From: Sulfurimicrobium sp963741495
GTDB taxonomy: Bacteria > Pseudomonadota > Gammaproteobacteria > Burkholderiales > Sulfuricellaceae
NCBI GenBank assembly: GCA_963741495.1
Contig: CAVUID010000015.1
Coordinates: forward strand, 62,001-126,000
DNA: 64,000 nt
Direction of reading: 5' to 3'
Shown here: piece after piece, positions 38,894-46,972 of the stretch
Layout: the number at the start of each line of letters is the position of its first letter
Numbering within the stretch: position 1 is the first letter of the stretch
Translations under genes and position numbers: made by a program
Notes under the pieces: generated by a model
Database searches by the model: none
What the model was told of the DNA's origin: nothing
The model's input: only the letters and a program-made list of their open reading frames with translations

Positions 38894-38918
38894 AAAAAAA
38901 GGCCGGTCATGACCGGCC
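38894..38918 (-). terminator. Rho-independent terminator of the EF-hand gene
   Basis: The perfect palindrome GGCCGGTCATGACCGGCC (38901-38918) is followed, reading the minus strand, by seven T residues (38900-38894). It stands 20 bp after the EF-hand stop codon and upstream of the tetR promoter. Confidence 0.9.
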
Positions 38919-38938
38919 CTTGCTGGAGAAAAGTGGTT

Positions 38939-39632
38939 TTATGCCGAAACGGACAGGGTTCCTGTCGAAGAACTCGCGCTTGAAACCAGGCTGGTGTCGC
39001 CATAGGCTTTCACCAACTGCATGATGTTCATCATCACCTGTTCCTCGCTGCTTGCGCTGCCGGATGCACCACCTGCCTGGGTGGACTGGTTGTAGGCCAT
39101 GGCTTCCTGTGCGCTGACTTTTCCATCACCATTGGTGTCTGCACTGTCGAAATTGTTTATCAGATTGGTCAGGGCGCTACTGCTTGAGCCACTTTCATTC
39201 GATATGCTGGTGAGCTGGTCCTTGGTGAGGTCACCCATGTCACCTTTGCCGCCCATGCCGCCCATGCCACCCATGCCACCCATGCCACCCATGCCACCCA
39301 TGCCACCCATGCCACCCATGCCACCTTTTCCGCTCGTGCGCATGCTGTTGAACTGGCTGTCGAGTTGCTCCGCCAGCTTGGTCAGGCTGTCGGACATTTC
39401 CTGTTCGGTGATTTTGCCGTCGCCATCGCCGTCGAGTTTACTTGAAGACCTCGTCGACATTGGCCGATTTGCCGGAACCGGAAATCTGGTCGAAAGCGGA
39501 TTGCAGGTCGCTTTTTTCGATATAGCCCTGGTTCTTGGTGTCCAGTTGCGAAAACATCTTGCTGGCCATTTGTGACGGATCGGGGCGTTGCATCATTGAT
39601 GCAACCGAGCTGCTGCCTATGCTGCTTACCAT
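38939..39632 (-). CDS. EF-hand calcium-binding protein with Gly-Gly-Met repeats, frameshifted
   Basis: Starts at ATG 39632 (MVSSIGSSSVASMM). After ...V-D-E-V-F-K the frame hits a stop; removing one base at 39440 gives F-K-K-L-D-G-D-G-D-G and continues to the end, about 230 residues in all. Three EF-hand loops: a weak DTKNQGYIEKSD, then DGDGDGKITEQE and DTNGDGKVSAQE. Between the last two is a tract of eight GGM units flanked by GK and KGD. No signal peptide is obvious. Function unknown; Ca2+ binding is expected from the loops. Confidence 0.8.
39251..39325 (-). repeat. 9-bp tandem repeat coding (Gly-Gly-Met)8
   Basis: Eight near-perfect copies of a 9-bp unit (CCATGCCAC on the plus strand), in frame with the EF-hand protein. 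Copy-number change by slippage would add or remove three residues without breaking the frame. Confidence 0.9.
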
Positions 39633-39977
39633 AATTCACTCCTTATCTTTTGCCGGTTGTAAAAATTGCGTGGGGTGCCGGGAGTGGTCACCGTGCAACG
39701 CTTCCATGCAATATATCGGCCAGATTAGCCCAGACTTGGCGGTGATTTGTGTTAAGAGAAGTAAAGTTATGTTAAGACCTGCCGGATTTCCCCAGGGAAT
39801 TTGTCGGAGCACCCGCTGGAAGATGCCTGAATTGCGTGATTTTTCGGGGCAGGCATGCCCTGCGGCAATTATTGCCGCAGGGGGTAAATTAATGTAAATC
39901 CAGGTGCCGGGACTGTCCCTGGCGGCAGCGCTTCGCTATCATCGTCCCCATTCTGTTCAATGGCGGTATGTATTGCA
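39633..39977. other. 345-bp divergent spacer between EF-hand gene and cpxR
   Basis: No ORF with coding character is seen. It contains the CpxR-like direct repeats at 39751-39775 and, at 39852-39889, CATGCCCTGCGGCAATTATTGCCGCAGGG in part (stem CCCTGCGGCAA / TTGCCGCAGGG), a strong hairpin about 90 bp before cpxR. Both divergent promoters must lie here. Confidence 0.6.
39751..39775. promoter_or_regulatory. CpxR-like triple direct repeat
   Basis: GTTAA-N5-GTAAA-N5-GTTAA with exact 10-bp phasing. The known CpxR box is GTAAA-N5-GTAAA. The site is about 120 bp upstream of the EF-hand start and 200 bp upstream of cpxR, so it could control either or both. Similar boxes precede spy at 42028-42063. Confidence 0.6.
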
Positions 39978-40664
39978 ATGTCAAAGGTTCTGCTGGTGGA
40001 TGACGATGTCGAACTGGTCGAAATGCTCAAGGAGTACCTGGCGCAGGAAGGGTTCGATGTGACGACTGTCCATGACGGCGAGGCGGGCGTGTCTGAAGCC
40101 TTGTCCGGCCAGTACGCGATTGCGGTGCTGGACGTGATGATGCCGCGCCTGGGCGGCGTGGAAGCACTGCGGCGCATCCGCCTGAAAAGCGCCATGCCGG
40201 TGATCATGCTTACCGCCCGGGGAGACGATACGGATCGCATCGTCGGGCTCGAACTCGGCGCCGATGATTACGTGCCCAAGCCCTGCACGCCACGGGAGCT
40301 GACGGCCCGCATTCGCGCCATTCTGCGCCGCACGCAGGGCGCTCAGGGTGAAAACGAACCCACCGTTTTGACGGTCGGGGCCTTGAGTATATGGCCGGGG
40401 CAGCGCCGCGTGGAATGGTCCGGGAAGCCTGTGGACCTGACCAGCACGGAATTCAACCTGCTGGAAGTGCTGGCCCGCGAGGCTGGCCGGCCAGTCAGCA
40501 AGAACATTCTCTCCGAACAGGGCTTGGGCCGTCCGCTGGCCCGTTTCGACCGCAGCATCGACGTGCACCTGAGCAGCATCCGCCACAAGATTGGCCTGCT
40601 GGCAGACGGACGCTCCTGCATTCAGACCGTGTACCGTCAGGGCTACCAGCTAATAAGAGAATGA
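39978..40664 (+). CDS. cpxR: CpxR-like OmpR-family response regulator
   Basis: 228 residues from ATG 39978 (MSKVLLVDDD); an in-frame ATG at 39960 would add six. Receiver domain with acidic pocket DDD (8-10), phospho-Asp52 in VLDVMMPRLGG and Lys in YVPKPCTPREL. The C-terminal winged helix shows DLTSTEFNLLEVLAREAGRPVS in part (LTSTEFNLLEVL), RSIDVHLSSIRHKIG and VYRQGYQL. Binds DNA when phosphorylated by the neighbouring kinase. The next gene starts 1 bp after its stop. Confidence 0.9.
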   Translation: MSKVLLVDDDVELVEMLKEYLAQEGFDVTTVHDGEAGVSEALSGQYAIAVLDVMMPRLGGVEALRRIRLKSAMPVIMLTARGDDTDRIVGLELGADDYVPKPCTPRELTARIRAILRRTQGAQGENEPTVLTVGALSIWPGQRRVEWSGKPVDLTSTEFNLLEVLAREAGRPVSKNILSEQGLGRPLARFDRSIDVHLSSIRHKIGLLADGRSCIQTVYRQGYQLIRE

Positions 40665-40665
40665 T

Positions 40666-41997
40666 ATGGGCAGGCTATTCTGGAAATTCTTCTTTTTTAT
40701 CTGGCTGGCGCAGTTGTCGGCCATCCTGGCGACCGGTACAACATTCTGGCTGGAGCGCCGCGCACAGGACAAAATACTGGAAGGCGTAAACCAGAGCCCA
40801 CCCGCCAGCTTGCTGGTGGAATCCGCCACCGTCACGCTGCAATACGGTGGCGTCGACGCCTTGCGCAGTTTTCTGGGCAAGCAGGTACACGCGCCGGTTT
40901 ATGCCGTTGATGAGCAAAACCGGGAACTCCTCGGGCGTGACTATGCGCAGGCCACGCTGGAACGCGTGCGACGGATGCTGGACGCGGATCCCGCCGCGCC
41001 TGCGGTGCGCAAAGTGCCGGGTTCCGATGGGCATGTCTATGTCCTGTTCTCGCTCTTTCCGGAACACCGCTTCGAGGAGCGGCCACACATTCGCGGCAAG
41101 CCCCTGTTCCCTGCTGTTCCGCTGGTGGCGACCCTGCTCGCCAGCCTGATTTTTGCCGCACTACTGGCCTGGTATTTCTCGAAGCCGATCCGCAGTTTGC
41201 GCTCGGCATTTGAGGCCATGGTCGGCGGCAATCTGGAAGTTCGTCTCGGTCCCGTCATGGGCCAGCGCCGCGACGAACTGGCCGATCTCGGCCACAATTT
41301 CGATCGCATGGCCAGCCACCTGAATGACCTGATCGACGGCCAGCGGCGCTTGCTGCACGACGTTTCGCATGAGCTGCGCTCCCCCCTGGCCAGACTGCAG
41401 GCGGCAATTGGCCTGGCGCGTCAGCAACCGGAAAAGCTGGAGTCCTCCCTGGCGCGCATCGAGCGCGAGAGCGTGCGCATGGACAAGCTGGTGGGAGAAC
41501 TGCTGACACTCTCCCGCCTGGAAGCAGGTGTGATGGGGACAATGGAAGAAGAGATCAATGTGGAGGAACTTGTTTCCGACATCGTGGCAGACGCCCGCTT
41601 CGAGGCAGAAGCGAGTGGACGCACTGTGGAATTTACCGAGTGCAGCGAAGTGCTCGTCAAGGGCGATGCTGAATTGCTGCATCGCGCGATAGAGAATGTG
41701 GTGCGCAATGCGCTGAGGCATACTCCGGCTGGCGGCAAAGTGATGCTGGAAATCCGTCTGGATGCAAACAGTGTGCGGCTTGCCATCCGCGATCAGGGCT
41801 CTGGCGTTCCCGAGAGCGAACTGAATGCGATCTTCGAGCCTTTTTTTCGCGGCAACGGAATAAAAAATATTGATAATCATGGCCATGGCCTTGGGCTGGC
41901 GATTGCACGGCGTGTCGTTGAGGCGCATGGCGGAACCATGCGTGCGTCGAACATCGCTGAAGGCGGGTTGAACGTCGAAATCATCCTGCCGGTCTAA
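40666..41997 (+). CDS. cpxA: CpxA-like envelope-stress sensor histidine kinase
   Basis: 443 residues. Two membrane helices (about 8-26 and 150-171) enclose a periplasmic sensor of some 120 residues, followed by HAMP (FSKPIRSLRSAFEAMVGGNL), the H box LLHDVSHELRSPLARLQ with His235, N box ENVVRNALRHTP, and the ATP lid GHGLGLAIARRVVEAHGG. Partner of cpxR. The downstream Spy/CpxP-type gene completes a cpxRA-cpxP-like module. Confidence 0.9.
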   Translation: MGRLFWKFFFFIWLAQLSAILATGTTFWLERRAQDKILEGVNQSPPASLLVESATVTLQYGGVDALRSFLGKQVHAPVYAVDEQNRELLGRDYAQATLERVRRMLDADPAAPAVRKVPGSDGHVYVLFSLFPEHRFEERPHIRGKPLFPAVPLVATLLASLIFAALLAWYFSKPIRSLRSAFEAMVGGNLEVRLGPVMGQRRDELADLGHNFDRMASHLNDLIDGQRRLLHDVSHELRSPLARLQAAIGLARQQPEKLESSLARIERESVRMDKLVGELLTLSRLEAGVMGTMEEEINVEELVSDIVADARFEAEASGRTVEFTECSEVLVKGDAELLHRAIENVVRNALRHTPAGGKVMLEIRLDANSVRLAIRDQGSGVPESELNAIFEPFFRGNGIKNIDNHGHGLGLAIARRVVEAHGGTMRASNIAEGGLNVEIILPV

Positions 41998-42027
41998 AAT
42001 TTCCCGCGTTCCTCGTCCGGTGCATGT

Positions 42028-42063
42028 TTAACATGCTTTTACATGCCATTAACCGCTCTTTAC
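42028..42063. promoter_or_regulatory. CpxR-like boxes upstream of spy
   Basis: Reading the plus strand: TTAAC-N5-TTTAC-N6-TTAAC-N5-TTTAC, that is, four inverted-orientation GTAAA/GTTAA half-boxes about 10 bp apart. Ends 85 bp before the spy/cpxP start. Matches the arrangement at 39751-39775 and supports direct CpxR control of this gene. Confidence 0.65.
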
Positions 42064-42147
42064 GCTTAGTTGAGCGAGACTGTATGCAACAGACGAGGCA
42101 CCCGATGCTCCGGCTGGATCCGCCCAAGTTAAATTAAGGAGTTAATC

Positions 42148-42663
42148 ATGAAAACACGCAATCACACACTCACTGCTTTCCTTGCCGCCAGCAGCATTGC
42201 CCTGGCTGTTCCCCTGTTTGCCCAGGCGCGTCCGATGATGGACGGGATGGACGGCTGCAACGCGCCGCAGGCCATGCAGGGCAAGCGCGGCTTCTCCGGC
42301 GACCGCGATGGCCTGCCGCCGATGATGAAACGCCTCAAGCTGACACCCGAACAGGAATCCAAGATTACCCAGTTGCGCAAGCAGGACGCCGACCTCATGG
42401 GTGAAAAGTTCAAGACGATGCGCGACAGCCGCGCGCAGCTTCACGAGATGCAATTGAAAGGCGAATACGATGAGGCTCAGGTCAAGTCGTTTACCGAGAA
42501 GGGCGCTCAGGCGATGGCTGAAATGGGGCAGATTCGTGCTCGCCAGCATCATGAAATGATGCAGATCCTCACGCCCGAGCAGCGCAAGCAGTTCGAAGCG
42601 CAGCGCGAACGGATGATGAATCGCGGGGAGCAGCGTCGCGAAGGGCGCCCTGCCAAGGGCTGA
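42148..42663 (+). CDS. Spy/CpxP family periplasmic protein
   Basis: 171 residues with a cleavable signal peptide ending AQA (LAASSIALAVPLFAQA). The mature part is a helical Spy/CpxP domain with two LTxxQ motifs (LTPEQESKI at about 67 and LTPEQRKQFEAQRERM near 150) and is rich in Met and Gln. Members act as periplasmic chaperones or as feedback inhibitors of CpxA. Linkage to cpxRA and CpxR-like boxes favour the CpxP role, but the low-Cys, Met-rich N-terminus (RPMMDGMDGC) also resembles metal-responsive relatives. Confidence 0.88.
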   Translation: MKTRNHTLTAFLAASSIALAVPLFAQARPMMDGMDGCNAPQAMQGKRGFSGDRDGLPPMMKRLKLTPEQESKITQLRKQDADLMGEKFKTMRDSRAQLHEMQLKGEYDEAQVKSFTEKGAQAMAEMGQIRARQHHEMMQILTPEQRKQFEAQRERMMNRGEQRREGRPAKG

Positions 42664-42786
42664 CTCGCATCGAGGTGAACAGTTATGCCGCGCGCACTAA
42701 TTGAGCTGCTGCCTCAAGTTGCGATACAAAAGTTCACCGGAAATTTCTTGAGCTTCGAGTGATTGTGGAGAAATACCGTTGATCGC

Positions 42787-43635
42787 TCAAATTACCGGCA
42801 GGCGCGGGCTTGTTTTCAGGCTGATTACGCCGCTCAGTATAATCAGGGCAATCCCCAGCCAGCTGCCGAATGACAGGATTTCCTGCCACAGCACCATGCC
42901 CCACAAACTGGCGAATATCACAGTGATATAGGCCAGACTGCCGACCACCAGCGTTTTTCCGGTGCGGTAGGCACGGGTCATGGCGAGCTGTGCCAGGGTG
43001 GCCGTGGTGCCCATGCCGGCAAGAATGAGAAAACTGTGCAGCGTGACCGCATGAAAGGTGTGAAATGCCATCCAGAGACCGCCGCCGAGCGTCGAAATCA
43101 GGGTGAAATAAAACACCACGCGCCATTCCGATTCGCCCAGCGCACCCAGTTGTTTGACATTGAGGTAGGCGATGCCGGCAAGAAAACCGGAGGCCAGTCC
43201 CATCAGCCCGGCCGTGATCTGGTCGGCATGCAGGGTGGGGCGCAGCAGCAGCGCCACGCCGATGAATCCCGTGATGATGGCGAGAATCAGCAGCAGACCG
43301 GGTTTCTCCTTGAGGATCACCACGGTGAACAAGGCGAGGAAAAGCGGCGAGGTGTAATTCAGCGTGATGGCGGTGGCCAGGGGCAGGGCGCTGATGGCAT
43401 AAAAGAATAGCATCAGGGCGAAGAAACCCGACAGGCCGCGCCACAGATGCATTTTCCAGTAGACCGTGGCGATGGGAACTCTCCGCACCAAGATGATGAG
43501 GTAGATCACCAGTAGCCCGAACAGGGAGCGGTAAAATACCAGTTCGGCGCTGGAGAAGTGCGCCGAGCCCAGTTTGACGAACACCCCCATGATGCTGAAC
43601 AGGATGCCCGCGACGATCATCCAGGACGAAGTCAT
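42787..43635 (-). CDS. EamA/DMT family transporter
   Basis: 282 residues with ten hydrophobic segments in two EamA repeats: SSWMIVAGILFSIMGVFVKLG and FYRSLFGLLVIYLIIL in the first, and GLASGFLAGIAYLNVKQLGALG opening the second. Members export small metabolites such as amino acids; the substrate is unknown here. It starts 2 bp downstream of the nadC stop, so the two are co-transcribed. Confidence 0.88.
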   Translation of the reverse strand: MTSSWMIVAGILFSIMGVFVKLGSAHFSSAELVFYRSLFGLLVIYLIILVRRVPIATVYWKMHLWRGLSGFFALMLFFYAISALPLATAITLNYTSPLFLALFTVVILKEKPGLLLILAIITGFIGVALLLRPTLHADQITAGLMGLASGFLAGIAYLNVKQLGALGESEWRVVFYFTLISTLGGGLWMAFHTFHAVTLHSFLILAGMGTTATLAQLAMTRAYRTGKTLVVGSLAYITVIFASLWGMVLWQEILSFGSWLGIALIILSGVISLKTSPRLPVI

Positions 43636-43637
43636 CC

Positions 43638-44471
43638 CTATAGCACGATACGCATGGACAGATCGACGGCCCGGATGTCCTTGGTCAGGCTGCCGATGGA
43701 GATGCGATCCACACCGGTTTCCGCAATGGCGCGCACGCTCTCCATGTTGACCCCGCCGGATGCCTCCAGTGCAGCCCGTCCGGCAGTGGAAATGACCGCC
43801 TGCCGCATGTCGGCAAGACTGAAATTGTCGAGCAGGATGAGCTTGGCGCCAGCCGAAAGTGCCTGTTCGAGTTCGTCCAGGCTTTCCACCTCAATCTGTA
43901 CTGAAACGCCGGGTGGCGCGGCGCGGTGGGCCTGTGCCAGCACAGCGGCGATCCCACCGGCGGCGAGGATGTGGTTTTCCTTGATCAGGATGCCGTCGAA
44001 TAACCCAACGCGCTGATTCTCCCCGCTGCCGGTCCTGACCGCATACTTCTGCGCCAGCCTCAGGCCGGGTAGGGTTTTTCGGGTGTCCATGATTACTGCG
44101 CCGGTGCCTTTGACAGCATCCACGTAACGGCGCGTGGCAGTGGCGGTGGCGGACAGGGTTTGCAGGAAATTTAGTGCCGGGCGCTCGGCGGAGAGCAGGG
44201 CGCGGGCGTTACCTGTGATTTCGCACAGGACCTGATTGGGTGCGAGTTGGTCGCTTTCAAGCGCCAGCCATTTGATCTCTGCTTGCGGATCAAGCTGGCG
44301 AAAACAGGCCTCGAACCAGAGCGTTCCGCACAGCACGGCAGCCTCGCGGCAGATCACCGTAGCCCGTGCAACGGCGTCGGCGGGAATCAGTCCGGCAGTC
44401 AGGTCGCCTGCGCCAATGTCCTCGGCCAGGGCGGTTTCGATGTTCCTTGCGATCTCTGCTGCCAATGCCAT
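43638..44471 (-). CDS. nadC: Nicotinate-nucleotide pyrophosphorylase (quinolinate phosphoribosyltransferase)
   Basis: 277 residues from ATG 44471, which has AGGT upstream; a TTG at 44492 adds seven but is less likely. Converts quinolinate and PRPP to NaMN in NAD synthesis. Motifs: EDIGAGDLTAGLIP, ALNFLQTLSATATATRRYVDA in part (NFLQTLSATAT), DTRKTLPGLR, KYAVRTGSGENQRVGLFDGILIKENHI in part (RVGLFDGILIKENH), and EVESLDELEQAL. No nadA or nadB nearby. Confidence 0.94.
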   Translation of the reverse strand: MALAAEIARNIETALAEDIGAGDLTAGLIPADAVARATVICREAAVLCGTLWFEACFRQLDPQAEIKWLALESDQLAPNQVLCEITGNARALLSAERPALNFLQTLSATATATRRYVDAVKGTGAVIMDTRKTLPGLRLAQKYAVRTGSGENQRVGLFDGILIKENHILAAGGIAAVLAQAHRAAPPGVSVQIEVESLDELEQALSAGAKLILLDNFSLADMRQAVISTAGRAALEASGGVNMESVRAIAETGVDRISIGSLTKDIRAVDLSMRIVL

Positions 44472-44701
44472 GCTTTTACCTGTGAATGCCAAATTCAGAA
44501 GGGCAAATTGTACCCAAGGATAAAGAACCGATGTTGGGCGTGATGGCTTGGCCTGACATTACTTTTCGCTTGGCGTCATGGATTTGCTGACTCGTGCTGT
44601 CGGGAAAATTTACACTATTCAGCTGTTGATACTTTTGGCAAACATTGACGCCGCATAATTTCAGTCAAAATTCATGAACTTACCTTGCCTTTTACTTGTG
44701 T

Positions 44702-44717
44702 TGGAACGTTTATTGCA
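44702..44717 (+). promoter_or_regulatory. Sigma-54-type promoter of the PEP-CTERM gene
   Basis: TGGAACGTTTATTGCA matches the TGGCACG-N4-TTGCW consensus with one mismatch and has the required GG-N10-GC spacing (GG 44703-44704, GC 44715-44716). Predicted transcript start is near 44728, 66 bp before the ATG. The surrounding 322-bp spacer (44472-44793) has no ORF; upstream enhancer sites for a PrsR-like activator would be expected there but I cannot point to them. Confidence 0.75.
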
Positions 44718-44793
44718 TTTGTGGAGTAAAAGATCCTGAATGGTGTTGAGGCACCATTAGTACATTGCGAATTTACTAATAATGGAGGCAATC

Positions 44794-45480
44794 ATGAAAC
44801 GCTACCTAGCGGTTTTGATACTCTGTGTTGTTGGCTTATCGGCCCAGGCAACATACGCAAGTCTCATCGACCTATCGCCTGTGGATGATGGAATTATTAC
44901 AACCAATGCGCTCGGTTTCTGGAAAAGCAACACTACGGGCAGCACCTTACATCTCAGTCGCTCAGGGAGCCTCGTTGAATATGGCATTCTCGAATTCGAT
45001 TTTGCGCAAATTCCGGATTTGGCAACGTTAACCGGAGCCACGTTACATTTGACGACAGCCAGCATCATTACCAACCCGGGCAATGTTCCGGCAACACTTT
45101 ATGTTTATGGCTTTATAGGCAATGGCGTCGTCGCCAATGGTGATCAATATGCTGCGGCTACCTTGCTCGCCTCTGACACATATCAGACGGGGGCTGGCAA
45201 TAGCCCGCCCACTAATACGCCGTTGTCGCTTTCTTTTAACAATATTGATTTATTAGCCAACGCAGCTTCAGGAGATAATTTCCTAACCCTTCGTCTCTAT
45301 GTGCCGAGCTACGTCACACTGCCGGTTTATAGCAGCGAGGCCACCACCGAAGCTTACAGGCCATATCTGTCAATCGGCTATGATTTGCAGCAGGGTGGTA
45401 GCGTGCCCGAACCAAACAGTTTGGCTTTGGCTGCGCTCGGGGTGCTCGTGCTGGTGGTTTCACGGGTTCGTTTGTACTGA
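44794..45480 (+). CDS. PEP-CTERM sorting-signal protein
   Basis: 228 residues from ATG 44794 with GGAGG 6 bp upstream. Signal peptide RYLAVLILCVVGLSAQATYA; then a beta-rich domain resembling DNRLRE/hyalin-like modules (LEFDFAQIPDLATLTGATLHL in part: FDFAQIPDLATLTGA). It ends with VPEPNSLALAALGVLVLVVS and a basic tail (RVRLY), the PEP-CTERM signal processed by exosortase. The gene is AT-rich (22 GC of 60 at 45241-45300), well below its neighbours. The cargo is exported and probably linked to exopolysaccharide; no exosortase gene is in the window. Confidence 0.88.
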   Translation: MKRYLAVLILCVVGLSAQATYASLIDLSPVDDGIITTNALGFWKSNTTGSTLHLSRSGSLVEYGILEFDFAQIPDLATLTGATLHLTTASIITNPGNVPATLYVYGFIGNGVVANGDQYAAATLLASDTYQTGAGNSPPTNTPLSLSFNNIDLLANAASGDNFLTLRLYVPSYVTLPVYSSEATTEAYRPYLSIGYDLQQGGSVPEPNSLALAALGVLVLVVSRVRLY

Positions 45481-45594
45481 AGGCAACGACGCGTTTAAGT
45501 TTCATTTCTCAACAAGTTGAGAATTTCAATGAAGAACCAAGCAGTGTCGTTTGCTGCTTGGTGGGTGCCTGGGTCGGGCCTGTCGAGCGGAAAT

Positions 45595-45617
45595 AACCTG
45601 ATGTGCGCTGTCAGGTT
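45595..45617. terminator. Hairpin between convergent PEP-CTERM and tlpA genes
   Basis: AACCTGA / TCAGGTT with a 9-nt loop, followed on the plus strand by AAATAAAAATT and on the minus strand by ATTTCC. A second stem ACCAAGCAG / CTGCTTGGT lies at 45536-45562. Plausible bidirectional terminator, though neither has a strong U-tract. Confidence 0.4.
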
Positions 45618-45637
45618 AAATAAAAATTCCAGCGGTT

Positions 45638-46138
45638 CTATTTGGCGGGCAGCAACTCGCTGATCGCCTTGACGTATACAGGCTCATCCCATTCCGCGCC
45701 CCCCTGCAGGGTGTAACGGATATTGCCCTGTGGGTCGAGCAGAAAAGTGGACGGCGCGACGAACACTTTCCAGGCACCCACGCCATTCCCTTCCTCATCC
45801 ATCAGTACAGTGAAGTTTAGGTTCATCTTTTTCACGAACTCGCTGACGTCCTTGCTTGTTTCACCCATGTTGACGGCCAGAATGACGAAAGGCTTGCCGG
45901 TCATTTTCTTTTCCAGGCGCTGCATGGCGGGCATTTCCTTGAGGCAGGGCGGGCACCAGGTCGCCCAGAACTGCACCATGACCACCTTGCCGCGATAATC
46001 TTCCAGCTTGTGGGTTTTGCCGTTGATGTCTTTTAGTGCCAGCGGCGGTGTTGCAGTCCCTTTCCAGGGTTTGAGTTCATGAGCTTGCGCGGAGGAGAGA
46101 AGAAAAAGGCAACACAGGCCGACAAGCAGTTTTTTCAT
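45638..46138 (-). CDS. TlpA-like periplasmic thioredoxin-fold protein
   Basis: 166 residues with a signal peptide (LLVGLCCLFLLSSAQA) and a thioredoxin fold carrying WATWCPPCLKEMP. TlpA/ResA-type proteins keep periplasmic thiols reduced, for example in cytochrome c or oxidase assembly. The start overlaps the upstream hydrolase-like gene by 4 bp, and LplA-DUF116 comes before that, giving a three-gene minus-strand operon. Confidence 0.88.
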   Translation of the reverse strand: MKKLLVGLCCLFLLSSAQAHELKPWKGTATPPLALKDINGKTHKLEDYRGKVVMVQFWATWCPPCLKEMPAMQRLEKKMTGKPFVILAVNMGETSKDVSEFVKKMNLNFTVLMDEEGNGVGAWKVFVAPSTFLLDPQGNIRYTLQGGAEWDEPVYVKAISELLPAK

Positions 46139-46899
46139 GGCTTTATTTCCAGTTTGTTGAGCGCGTCCAGCACCAGTTCAGGCAGTTTTTCCGCCATGGC
46201 ATTTTCTGCTGGCGAGGCATCAGGGCGGACGAAGAAGTGGCTGCGCACCTTGGGCAGGATGCTGCTCTCGACCTTTGTGCCGCCACGGGCGAATTCCACT
46301 TTGAGATGTTCCAGCCACCAGCGCCCCGGTGACAGTTGACCCTGGTAGATGAACAGCGGCAGGCGGGTCTGGGTGACGATGGGGTGGTACTGCGCTTCCA
46401 CGCCGGGGGCAGGGGCGACGGAATAGAGGTCGGGGTAGAATAGCAGCGCGCCGGCGAGTGCGCTCCGGCCTTGTTCGGTGGCTTTGTCTTGCCAGGCTTT
46501 CGCGCCACGCAGGATCGGGGTGGCACCATGGCCGGCAGTGACGAGTACGATTTTTTTGCCGCTCAGGCGAATCGCCTGGGTGATGATTTCCTTGATTTCT
46601 TCGGGCGGGATCTGCTCCAGACTGCTGGGCAGGATGGGCAGGAAATGGGCATCGAGCATGTCCGGAAACCAGGTTTCATAACCATGAGCAGCGAGCTCCC
46701 CGGCAGTGCGCGCTTCGTGGCTGCTGTGCCCTTCGTCGCATACAAACCACAGCAGCAGGGTGTTCCCCTGGGCAGGATAGGTGCGTAGCTGAACATCGGT
46801 GCCAGTAGACAAGCTGAGGGAGGGCGGCGGTGCTGCAAATGCCGAGCCCAGCGTAAGCAGCAGCGCCAGTCCTGGGGCGTAAAGCCGGGAGAAAAGCAA
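46135..46899 (-). CDS. Putative exported alpha/beta-hydrolase-like protein
   Basis: About 254 residues if translation begins at TTG 46899, which gives a signal peptide (LFSRLYAPGLALLLTLGSAFA). The longer frame to 47088 would overlap the upstream gene deeply and begins with non-coding-like sequence. The fold hints are TLLLWFVCDEGHS, a nucleophile-elbow-like VLVTAGHGATPILRG and PLFIYQGQLSPGRWW; the usual GxSxG is replaced by AGHGA, so catalysis is uncertain. It resembles DUF3530-type hydrolases only loosely. The function is unknown; the context is lipoate ligase and periplasmic thioredoxin. Confidence 0.6.
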   Translation of the reverse strand: MLFSRLYAPGLALLLTLGSAFAAPPPSLSLSTGTDVQLRTYPAQGNTLLLWFVCDEGHSSHEARTAGELAAHGYETWFPDMLDAHFLPILPSSLEQIPPEEIKEIITQAIRLSGKKIVLVTAGHGATPILRGAKAWQDKATEQGRSALAGALLFYPDLYSVAPAPGVEAQYHPIVTQTRLPLFIYQGQLSPGRWWLEHLKVEFARGGTKVESSILPKVRSHFFVRPDASPAENAMAEKLPELVLDALNKLEIKP

Positions 46900-46972
46900 G
46901 GCCGGATTCCATTCAGGTGAGGAGTGAACGAGTTTAACCCAAACCGTCTGGGGCTGTAATGGCACGAATGGA

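Noticed and set aside
39240..39330. Possible CRISPR or minisatellite at the short tandem repeats
   Set aside because: Unit is 9 bp without spacers and is in frame with the GGM-coding part of a protein.
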